This document shows positions 1-4,613 of a DNA stretch of 5,671 nt, piece by piece. How positions within the stretch are numbered: position 1 is the first letter of the stretch; each line of letters begins with the position of its first letter. The stretch spans positions 2,299-7,969 of the forward strand of contig DMCH01000181.1 in NCBI GenBank assembly GCA_003446775.1, in the 5' to 3' direction. The position numbers and the translations under genes were made by a program. This DNA is from Chloroflexota bacterium (GTDB lineage: Bacteria > Chloroflexota > Dormibacteria > Dormibacterales > Dormibacteraceae). The notes below the pieces were generated by a model. It worked only from the letters and a program-made list of their open reading frames with translations, had not been told where the DNA came from and did not search any database.

Positions 1-106
1 GCTGTCAGGGACTCGGCGGTTCCGGCCTCCGGGTCGGCACCCGTCATCACGACGGGGCTGCGGAGGTTGTTCGTGAACGACCTCGGCTTACCCGCGATGC
101 GAGGCG

Positions 107-197
107 CGTCGCGGTGGTCACCGATCGCGATTGCCTGATCGCGAGGTTTGGTACACCTTAAGGAAATACGGGACAGGCCGCAGTGACCTGGCTCAGC
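107..197 (+). repeat. Direct repeat copy R1 (about 90 bp)
   Basis: R1 matches R2 (799-887) in the same orientation. By eye there are about seven substitutions and two single-base gaps over 91 bp, so roughly 90% identity. The best-kept block is GTACACCTTAAGGAAATAC at 151-169, identical in R2 and one base different in R3 (2156-2174). The core is centred on the palindrome CCTTAAGG and is AT-rich compared with its surroundings. The copies lie 692 bp apart and flank the DUF1801 gene. I do not recognise the family. It could be a dispersed intergenic repeat or a relic of a local tandem duplication. Confidence 0.85.
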
Positions 198-330
198 GGC
201 GGGTCGAGAAACACCTAGATCCGGGCCAAATCCGGCCAAGGACGACGGATGTCGCGATCGAGCAGGTTTCGAGAAGCGGCCGCCGGGGCCGCCGCCTAGC
301 ATGAGGCGCGTTCCATCAATGTCCAGAGAC

Positions 331-336
331 AAGGAG
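331..336 (+). promoter_or_regulatory. Shine-Dalgarno of the DUF1801 gene
   Basis: AAGGAG lies 8 nt before the GTG at 345. It is a strong match to the anti-Shine-Dalgarno sequence and fixes GTG 345 as the start. It contrasts with the tetR-like and reductase genes in this window, which show no such site. Confidence 0.85.
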
Positions 337-344
337 ACCTCCAA

Positions 345-782
345 GTGAAAGCCAAGCCAAAGACCGCCACGAGACACGGCGGATTCTCCGACGAAGAAAA
401 GGCAGCGGCGCGCGAGCGCGTCCGGGAACTGAAGGCGGAGGCGGCCAAGGCGGACGGGGAAACTGAATTGCTCGCCGCGATCGCGAAGATGCAAGAGTCC
501 GATCGCGCCATGGCTAAGAGAGTCCACGCCCTAATCAAAGCCGCAGCACCGGCCCTCGCATCGAAAACCTGGTACGGAATGCCCGCGTACACCAAGGACG
601 GCAATGTCATCTGCTTCTTCAAAAACGCAGGGAAGTTCAACGCCAGATATCACAACCTCGGCTTCAGCGACAAGGCGAACCTCGACGACGGCGGCATGTG
701 GCCGAGTGAGTACGCGCTCATGAAGTTGACGGCCGCCGACGAGGCAAGGATCGGCGAGCTCGTGAAGAAAGCTGTCAGCTGA
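345..782 (+). CDS. DUF1801 (YdhG-like) domain protein
   Basis: This 145-residue protein belongs to the DUF1801/YdhG-like family of small alpha/beta proteins. The Bacillus member was described as an intracellular iron chaperone (frataxin-like), but for most members, including this type, the function is not established. The N-terminal third (about 14-60) is highly charged and Ala/Glu/Lys-rich and is probably helical. The family core follows, with KTWYGMPAY at 74-82, then VICFFKNAGKFNARY at 88-102 and LGFSD at 105-109, and an acidic helix ending in KKAVS. The length is normal for a single-domain member. There is no signal peptide or membrane segment, so it should be cytoplasmic. The GTG start is supported by AAGGAG 8 nt upstream. 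The gene stands alone, flanked by repeats R1 and R2, and converges with the tetR-like gene. The family call is firm; a role in iron handling would be speculation. Confidence 0.9.
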   Translation: MKAKPKTATRHGGFSDEEKAAARERVRELKAEAAKADGETELLAAIAKMQESDRAMAKRVHALIKAAAPALASKTWYGMPAYTKDGNVICFFKNAGKFNARYHNLGFSDKANLDDGGMWPSEYALMKLTAADEARIGELVKKAVS

Positions 783-798
783 GGACTGAGCTCGACGC

Positions 799-887
799 CG
801 TCGCGGTCGTCACCGATCGCGATCGCCTGATCCGAGGTTGGTACACCTTAAGGAAATACGGGGCAGGCAGCGGTGACCTGGCTTAGC
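799..887 (+). repeat. Direct repeat copy R2 (about 90 bp)
   Basis: R2 is the second copy of the repeat at 107-197. It begins 16 bp after the DUF1801 stop codon and overlaps the last 5 bp of the convergent tetR-like gene (stop TAA at 885-883), so nearly the whole convergent gap is repeat. The core GTACACCTTAAGGAAATAC is at 841-859. In both copies a plus-strand frame through the left part ends in codons for SPIAIA followed by TGA; this may reflect only shared sequence, not coding. Confidence 0.85.
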
Positions 888-1554
888 CCGGTCGGGCCGA
901 CTTGCTATCGGGCCCTGCCGTCTTGCGGCCTCCACGAGAGGCCGCCACGCGGGCCTGGATGCCATCGAGAACGACCGCCAATCCGGGGCGGAATCGGCTC
1001 GACGGAGCAGGAGCCTGGACGAGCGGCGCGAGGCTCATGAGGGTCGGGTATTGCTCGATCGATGGCGCAGACGACCGCCTGGGGCGGGTCGGCTCGCTTA
1101 CCTGACCCGCAGAAGCCTCCTCTAAGGCGAAGCCGACGACGTAGGTCGTCAGCACCAGGGTCGCATCCACGGCGTCTTGCTCCCGCAGGCCGGCTTTGAG
1201 CAGGGCGGCAAGCATCGTCTCAGCCCCGCGCAGCCGGTGAGGTCCGCTCGGGGCTCGACCGGCGACGACCCTGGCGGCGTCGCGGTGTGCCATGAGGCAG
1301 CGAAGGTACTCGACCATGAGCCCTTCCACCTGAGCACGCCAACCGAGGCTGGGCTTGGGCCAGCGGGCGTCCGCCACCACACGGTCGGAGAGTAGGTCGA
1401 GCAGTTCCTCACGATCGCGCAGATGCCAGTAGAGCGAGGCGGACTTGATCCCAAGGCGCGCGGCCACTTTCCTGGTGGTGACTCCGGCCAACCCCTGTTC
1501 GTCGAGCAGTTCGAGCGCGGCTTCCACGATCTGTTCTCGATCGATGCGTCCCAC
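883..1554 (-). CDS. TetR-class transcriptional repressor (TetR_C type)
   Basis: This one-component repressor is about 223 residues, close to Tn10 TetR. I chose GTG 1554 rather than the upstream GTG 1593. From 1554 the protein starts MGRIDREQ and numbers residue for residue with TetR through the DNA-binding head, whereas the longer form would translate operator DNA. A TACCAT -10-like box ends 6 nt before GTG 1554, consistent with leaderless translation. The helix-turn-helix spans about 25-48 (TTRKVAARLGIKSASLYWH). Thr27, Arg28, Tyr42 and His44 match TetR, while TetR positions 38-40 (QPT) are SAS here. The C-terminal domain keeps WR, HRD (about 90-92) and a LEE glutamate (about 145) near TetR Glu147. 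Residues aligning with the TetR tetracycline contacts Asn82, His100 and Thr103 are Leu, Val and Arg here, and Phe86 is Tyr. This is from a hand alignment to a remembered TetR(B) sequence. It probably autoregulates and represses the divergent reductase gene; the inducer is unknown and probably not tetracycline. Confidence 0.9.
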   Translation of the reverse strand: MGRIDREQIVEAALELLDEQGLAGVTTRKVAARLGIKSASLYWHLRDREELLDLLSDRVVADARWPKPSLGWRAQVEGLMVEYLRCLMAHRDAARVVAGRAPSGPHRLRGAETMLAALLKAGLREQDAVDATLVLTTYVVGFALEEASAGQVSEPTRPRRSSAPSIEQYPTLMSLAPLVQAPAPSSRFRPGLAVVLDGIQARVAASRGGRKTAGPDSKSARPG

Positions 1555-1560
1555 GAATGG

Positions 1561-1566
1561 ATGGTA
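1561..1566 (-). promoter_or_regulatory. Probable -10 box of the tetR-like gene
   Basis: On the minus strand TACCAT (TAnnnT type) is followed by exactly 6 nt and then GTG 1554. This is the spacing expected if transcription starts at or next to the start codon, giving a leaderless mRNA. No convincing -35 box is visible. Operator O1 begins 5 bp upstream of the hexamer, so a bound repressor would cover the -35 region. Confidence 0.5.
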
Positions 1567-1571
1567 GCCAG

Positions 1572-1590
1572 TCCCTATCGGTGATAGACT
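1572..1590 (+). promoter_or_regulatory. tet-operator-like site O1
   Basis: TCCCTATCGGTGATAGACT matches the Tn10 tetO2 sequence TCCCTATCAGTGATAGAGA at 16 of 19 positions. The inner dyad CTATCG-G-TGATAG (1575-1587) has one mismatched pair. It lies 17 bp upstream of the tetR-like start, and its right end overlaps the reductase -10-like TAGACT at 1585-1590. A repressor bound here should block both divergent promoters. The comparison sequence is from memory, but it is widely used and distinctive. Confidence 0.85.
1585..1590 (+). promoter_or_regulatory. Possible -10 box of the reductase gene
   Basis: TAGACT (TAnnnT type) ends 9 nt before GTG 1600, fitting a leaderless or nearly leaderless start. 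It sits between the two operator dyads and overlaps the right end of O1. No -35 box is evident. Because GTG 1600 is the only start codon between the in-frame stop at 1585-1587 and the conserved N-terminus, transcription must begin in this short region unless it reads in from further upstream. Confidence 0.4.
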
Positions 1591-1609
1591 CACCTATCAG
1601 TGATAGAGG
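1591..1609 (+). promoter_or_regulatory. tet-operator-like site O2, centred on a start codon
   Basis: CACCTATCAGTGATAGAGG matches Tn10 tetO2 at 16 of 19 positions, with a perfect inner dyad CTATCA-G-TGATAG at 1594-1606. The dyad centre, base 1600, is the first base of the reductase GTG start, so the right half-site encodes its first residues. The O1 and O2 centres are 19 bp apart, about two helical turns, closer than the Tn10 pair. Two dimers would probably sit side by side on the DNA. Confidence 0.88.
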
Positions 1610-2061
1610 CGCCTCAACTCCCCGGCTGGCTCGGCCCGGTGAACGCGGTGATGAAGGTGCTTCAGAGGGTGGGGATCGCCTTCTTCTCGTTCCACCTGAT
1701 CTCCATCCCCGGGCGCCGCAGCGGACAGCTTCGAACGACGCCGGTCTCGCCATTTACGGTGGACGGGCATCGATACATCCTCTCGTTCGGCCAGACGGAG
1801 TGGGTGAAGAACGCTCGCCAAGCCGGGTGGGGGATCCTCAGCCGAGGCCGTCGGCAGGCGCGGGTCGCCCTGGTTGAGGTTGGACCGCCGGAGAGCGGGC
1901 GCATTGCCCGCGAGTTCCCCCGTCTGATTCCTGCCGGAGTGCAGTTCTTCGTCATGCTCGGGCTGGTCGCACCGCCTGCTGGTCCTGAGCAGTTCGAAAC
2001 TGCCGCCGAGCGCTTGGTGTTGTTCCGGATCGAGTCGGCGGAGGCCCGGCCAGCGGGCTAG
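1600..2061 (+). CDS. Nitroreductase-family deazaflavin (F420)-type oxidoreductase
   Basis: This 153-residue protein resembles the DUF385/Ddn-like family, small split-barrel proteins that bind F420 (or sometimes FMN or other deazaflavin-type cofactors) and reduce quinones, nitro compounds or other electrophiles. Visible elements are the N-terminal helix PGWLGPVNAVMKVLQ (about 8-22), ISIPGRRSGQLRTTPVSPF (about 35-52) with the family's Gly-Arg-Arg-Ser-Gly turn and barrel strand, WVKNARQAGWG (68-78), and strands such as ARVALVEV (87-94). Helix PEQFETAAERLVLFRIE (about 129-145) ends the fold. Length is typical. GTG 1600 is the only usable start before the conserved N-terminus because TAG occurs in frame at 1585-1587. 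There is no Shine-Dalgarno, and the start codon lies inside operator O2. The context predicts induction when the neighbouring TetR-like protein releases its operators. Substrate and cofactor are unproven; a heme- or FMN-binding relative is possible. Confidence 0.85.
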   Translation: MIEAPQLPGWLGPVNAVMKVLQRVGIAFFSFHLISIPGRRSGQLRTTPVSPFTVDGHRYILSFGQTEWVKNARQAGWGILSRGRRQARVALVEVGPPESGRIAREFPRLIPAGVQFFVMLGLVAPPAGPEQFETAAERLVLFRIESAEARPAG

Positions 2062-2257
2062 CCCCCGCCGCGCGTGGTACTTCGCTTCCGCCGAGGCGTC
2101 GTCGCGGTGGACGCCGCGCCGCGTAGCCACGAGGATGAACTTCTTCGGGGCGTCTGTACACCTTTAGGAAATACAGGGCACGCCGGAGGCCTTTGGTTCG
2201 AGTCCGCCACGGCCCACCATCCCTTCCGTAATGCGAACCGGCGGCGAAGGCCGAGCT
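2062..2257. other. Convergent gap with R3 and weak hairpins
   Basis: This gap lies between the reductase and DinB genes. Weak dyads follow the reductase stop: GCGGG/CCCGC at 2053-2068 overlapping the stop, and GGCGTC/GACGCC at 2095-2115 with a 9-nt loop. Either could help end reductase transcription, but neither has a U-tract. The gap also contains the R3 repeat core and a tRNA T-loop-like block, GGTTCGAGTCC at 2195-2205, followed by CCACCA-like sequence. I see no credible coding frame here. Confidence 0.45.
2156..2174 (+). repeat. Short repeat copy R3 (19-bp core)
   Basis: GTACACCTTTAGGAAATAC differs at one position from the R1 and R2 cores and is followed by AGGGCA where they have GGGRCA. 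The rest of the long repeat is not recognisable here, so only the core seems conserved. This copy has an extended outer dyad, CTGTA (2154-2158) with TACAG (2171-2175). It lies in a convergent intergenic gap, as R2 does. Confidence 0.7.
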
Positions 2258-2287
2258 CCGTGCGCTCTTACGGCAAGAAGCGCACGG
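2258..2287 (-). terminator. Hairpin terminator of the dinB-like gene
   Basis: An 8-bp perfect stem, CCGTGCGC (2258-2265) with GCGCACGG (2280-2287), continues after a single bulged A with TCTT/AAGA (2266-2269, 2275-2278) and a 5-nt loop. It starts 3 bp after the stop codon of the DinB-family gene. There is no U-tract on the minus strand, which is common for hairpin terminators in high-GC actinomycetes. It could also serve the convergent reductase gene from the other side. Confidence 0.65.
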
Positions 2288-2290
2288 CTT

Positions 2291-2857
2291 TCAGTCGCCC
2301 TGCGTCGGCGGTAACTCCTGCATCAGGCCCTCTGACTCGGCGTAGCCCCACGCGTCCAGATCGTTGGGCCCGGGAAGCTCGAGGCCGAGCGCGCCGAGTA
2401 TCGACATGATGTGGGAGCGGTGGTCACCGGCGTGGTGAATGGTTTGCGCCATGACCACTGCACCTGGCAAGTGCCAGCCGTCCGTGGTCGTGACATCGCG
2501 GCCAGGGAGGTCAGCATCCTGTGCCATGGCCTCCCAATGCGGGCCCATGCGCCGGATGCGCTCCGCGAGCTCATCTAGAGGGACTGGCCCATCCGGTAAT
2601 CGGTCGGGTGGCCTTACAAAGGCCTCGGCTGCTGCCTTGGAAGGAAACCGCTCACGGGTCAGGATCGAAAAGTAGCCTTCCTCGGCGTCGACGATGTGTC
2701 GCAGGGTTTCGCGAATCGTGCCGTATGTGCCGGGAGTCGTGGCGTCCAGGTGCTTGTCCTCCAGGCTCTGGCAGTGCTCGATCAGGCGCAGCGTCGCCCA
2801 GGTCTTATAACGAAACATCTCAAGCAGCCCGTTCGTGACTTGAGGCGCATCGCTCAT
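2291..2857 (-). CDS. DinB-family metal-binding four-helix protein
   Basis: This 188-residue protein has the DinB/YfiT fold, a four-helix bundle that usually binds a divalent metal through three histidines. Some members are thiol-dependent transferases (for mycothiol or bacillithiol); many have no known role. Visible elements are helix 1 with FRYKTWATLRLIEHC (15-29), the family motif around His54 (LRHIVDAEEGYF, 52-63), and the late helix with QTIHHAGDHRSHIMSIL (138-154). His54, His142 and His146 are the probable metal triad. The acidic tail from about 166 is less conserved. I chose ATG 2857 because the only upstream alternative is TTG 2863, with no ribosome binding site. No Shine-Dalgarno is visible before ATG either. 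TAGTTT lies 4 nt upstream, a little close for a leaderless promoter. The gene stands alone between two convergent or divergent gaps and ends in the 2258-2287 hairpin. The fold call is firm; the substrate is unknown. Confidence 0.87.
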   Translation of the reverse strand: MSDAPQVTNGLLEMFRYKTWATLRLIEHCQSLEDKHLDATTPGTYGTIRETLRHIVDAEEGYFSILTRERFPSKAAAEAFVRPPDRLPDGPVPLDELAERIRRMGPHWEAMAQDADLPGRDVTTTDGWHLPGAVVMAQTIHHAGDHRSHIMSILGALGLELPGPNDLDAWGYAESEGLMQELPPTQGD

Positions 2858-3108
2858 GCCCAAACTATGGCATCAGGGACCTACTCAAGTCAGCGAGATG
2901 ACCTTGCCGATCAAGGTGAGTGCCGGGTTCGCGTTACGGTACCCCCGGCCCACCTCTGAGGACTCGAACCGGTTGTCGCCGCGCGGGTTAGCTACTCGGC
3001 CCCGCTTCTGCAAGGTTTCAGTACACGGCCGATTTACGTCAGTTTCGAGTTCGCCGTGGCTGTATATCCAGTCGGAGGCACTTCAACATCGCCTTCCACC
3101 TAATGGGG
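2858..3108. other. Gap upstream of the dinB-like gene, with a perfect dyad
   Basis: No credible gene is seen here. A perfect dyad, ACCTTG-CCGAT-CAAGGT at 2901-2917, lies 44 bp upstream of the DinB-family start and could be an operator or a small hairpin. GGACTCGAACC at 2960-2970 is the reverse complement of the T-loop-like block at 2195-2205, but no tRNA cloverleaf can be drawn around it. Plus-strand frames across the gap have neither recognisable protein features nor a good start site. Confidence 0.4.
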
Positions 3109-3357
3109 ATGCATCGGCCCGAATAGGCTGATGGAGCCGAGCTGGTAGCGGTCGAGCCACTGACTTTCATGATGGCGATGTACTCGCTCGAACAGCGCCC
3201 TCGGCGCTTCACGTTTGTCTTTGCCTTCGGCTGTCTTTTGTCCAGCGCGTACGGCTTTCTGATAGGCGCCTGGCCCTTTGGCGTCGTCGAGATCATCTAG
3301 TGTGCGTTTGCGCAGCGGAAGTTTCAATTCCGACGCGATCAACCAACCCCCAGCTGA
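3109..3357 (+). pseudogene. Broken gene for a small membrane protein
   Basis: The plus-strand frame from about 3127 reads like a real small membrane protein: AVEPLTFMMAMYSLEQRPRR (3148-3207), then FTFVFAFGCLL and SSAYGFLIGAWPFGVVEII up to TAG at 3298-3300. Past this stop the same frame gives CAFAQRKFQFRRDQ and ends at TGA 3355-3357, 4 bp before the convergent MFS gene. I recall small uncharacterised membrane proteins where GAWPFGVVE is followed by Trp and then a short basic tail, so TAG may be a mutated TGG. Another in-frame TAG at 3124-3126 separates the frame from ATG 3109, so the 5' end is damaged or shifted as well. The two hydrophobic segments, the Tyr-Gly-Phe turn and the basic C-terminus fit a two- or three-helix protein of about 75-90 residues. 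A shortened 43-residue product from ATG 3169 cannot be excluded. Minus-strand open frames over this region look like shadows. Confidence 0.6.
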
Positions 3358-3361
3358 AGCA

Positions 3362-4600
3362 TTAGCACAAGGCTCGAACTACCCGCGGCATTGTTTCGCG
3401 CATTCGGGCTGCGACGACGATTCCCGATAACCCGGTAAGGCAAGCGACCGTAATGATCGCGGCGCGAAACCCTGCAGCGTCTGCTATCGCGCCAGCAACG
3501 ATCGCGCCGGCGGCGTAGCCGCTATCGCGCCAGAAGCGGTAGATGCCGACTGAGCTCGCTCGGTCCGGCGTTCGGGCGGCGTCGCTCACAACCGCGAGCA
3601 GTGTTGGATAGACAAGTGCGGTGCCCATCCCGAGCAAGATGCTTTCCGCCAGCCACCACCCGAAGCCGGGCATGATCACGAATCCGGCGATTGCGAACGT
3701 CTGGACCAGCATCCCGGCGACGATTAGGGACTTGCGACCGACGTGGTCGCTCATCCAGCCGGTGCCCAGCTGGCCGGCTCCCCAGATCAACGGATAGATT
3801 GACGCTAGCAGCCCGATCTCACGCAGTCCAAGTCCGTGGGTTGCGAAGAAAAGCGGCAACAGCGCCCAGGCCATGCCGTCGTTGAGGTTGTTCACTAAGC
3901 CGGCCTGGCAGGCGCTCGACATCGTGCGGTCACGGAAGCTGACCTCAGTTGCGAGCTTAACCAGTGAATCTGTCCGCGCCGCACCCCCCGACTCGAGCTC
4001 AACGTGCCCCGAAGTGTCGCGAGTAAACAGCGACAGCAGCAAACCACATACGGCAAGGCCCTCCGCAAGCAAGTAGGGACCGGGTCGTATGCCGTAATTC
4101 GCGGCGAGGAATCCAGCAACCGCGGCAGCCGCCGATACGGCCAGGTAACCCGAGGCTTCGTTCAGACCGAGCGCGAACCCCCTCCGGCGGGGTCCTACGA
4201 GATCGATCTTCATGTTTACAGTGGTCGACCAAGCGACGCCCTGATTGAGGCCGAGGAGCGCGTTTGCAAACACGACCCAGCCCCAGGAGGGCGCGAGGAT
4301 GATCAGCGGAGGAACCGGCAACGCCGCCAGCCAACCTACGAGAAGCACGGTCCGCCGGCCAAAGCGGTCTGCGAGCCCGCCGGCAATGAAGTTGCTGGCG
4401 GCTTTGACCAGGCCGAAGCTGATCAGAAAGGAAAGGATCGCTGCGCTGCTGGCGAGGTGAAAGTCATGCTCCGCGAGCGGTGCCAGGGTCGACCGCTCGA
4501 CTCCCACCACCCCGCCGACGAATGCGTTTATCGCCACCAAGAGCGCGAACTGTTGCCAGTTCGCGCGTAGGCCGAGCCGGATCGCCTGTGGTGCCTTCAT
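3362..4600 (-). CDS. MFS transporter, second gene of a rhodanese-MBL operon
   Basis: This 412-residue, 12-helix Major Facilitator Superfamily carrier sits in the cytoplasmic membrane. The MFS signature loop after TM2 is GGLADRFGRR (74-83), and its C-terminal counterpart is GWMSDHVGRK (281-290). Further marks are ERSTLAPLAE after TM1 (35-44), GLNQGVAWS (117-125), NNLNDGMAW in TM7 (237-245) and RFWRDSGYAAG in TM11 (355-365). The central loop (about 193-228) is short and hydrophilic. I chose ATG 4600. The frame is open further upstream, but that extension would lie inside the preceding gene and is not MFS-like. A GAGG at 4615-4612, overlapping the upstream stop, is a modest ribosome binding site 11 nt away. 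The 13-bp gap to the rhodanese-MBL gene indicates one mRNA and possibly translational coupling. The substrate cannot be read from sequence; a sulfur oxyanion (sulfite or thiosulfate) is a context-based guess. Confidence 0.9.
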   Translation of the reverse strand: MKAPQAIRLGLRANWQQFALLVAINAFVGGVVGVERSTLAPLAEHDFHLASSAAILSFLISFGLVKAASNFIAGGLADRFGRRTVLLVGWLAALPVPPLIILAPSWGWVVFANALLGLNQGVAWSTTVNMKIDLVGPRRRGFALGLNEASGYLAVSAAAAVAGFLAANYGIRPGPYLLAEGLAVCGLLLSLFTRDTSGHVELESGGAARTDSLVKLATEVSFRDRTMSSACQAGLVNNLNDGMAWALLPLFFATHGLGLREIGLLASIYPLIWGAGQLGTGWMSDHVGRKSLIVAGMLVQTFAIAGFVIMPGFGWWLAESILLGMGTALVYPTLLAVVSDAARTPDRASSVGIYRFWRDSGYAAGAIVAGAIADAAGFRAAIITVACLTGLSGIVVAARMRETMPRVVRALC

Positions 4601-4613
4601 CCGCCGGCTGGCC

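Larger units (their letters stand above)
1..344. other. Left-edge region without a convincing complete gene
   Basis: No complete gene is convincing here. A plus-strand frame is open from the window edge to a TGA at 136-138 (its last residues read SPIAIA), and a minus-strand frame is open across 1 to about 170 and exits on the left (it contains VVMTGADPEAGTAES). Either could be the edge of a real gene, but there is too little to decide. The stretch holds repeat copy R1 (107-197) and a GC-rich hairpin, GCGGCC-GCCGG-GGCCGC at 276-292. A possible -10-like TAGCAT lies at 297-302, about 28 bp upstream of the ribosome binding site of the DUF1801 gene, without a clear -35 box. The first 8 bases, GCTGTCAG, also occur at 772-779, where they encode the end of the DUF1801 protein. 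Confidence 0.5.

Noticed and set aside
107..887. R1 and R2 as ends of an insertion sequence or a CRISPR array
   Set aside because: There are only two long copies without terminal inverted repeats, there is no transposase between them, and the spacer-like interval is a normal gene.
1555..1593. Longer tetR-like protein starting at GTG 1593
   Set aside because: The 13 extra residues are encoded by operator and promoter DNA, do not resemble TetR N-termini, and the family alignment starts exactly at GTG 1554.
1597..2130. 177-residue minus-strand open frame
   Set aside because: It is antisense to the reductase gene, has a low-complexity Arg/His/Pro-rich composition, and lacks a recognisable motif.
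2147..2219. tRNA-like segment with GGGGCGT / ACGGCCC acceptor arms, GGTTCGAGTCC and CCA
   Set aside because: The acceptor arms pair at 6 of 7 positions, but the T-stem pairs at only 3 of 5, the anticodon stem does not pair, and the D-arm region is the R3 repeat. It is not a functional tRNA.
3039..3342. Two overlapping minus-strand open frames of 80-85 residues
   Set aside because: The plus-strand frame here has clear hydrophobic segments and a family-like motif. The minus-strand products are basic, featureless and lack ribosome binding sites.
4004..4570. 188-residue plus-strand open frame
   Set aside because: It lies wholly antisense to the MFS gene, is rich in Arg, Gly and Pro with no domain features, and is the shadow expected in GC-rich DNA.
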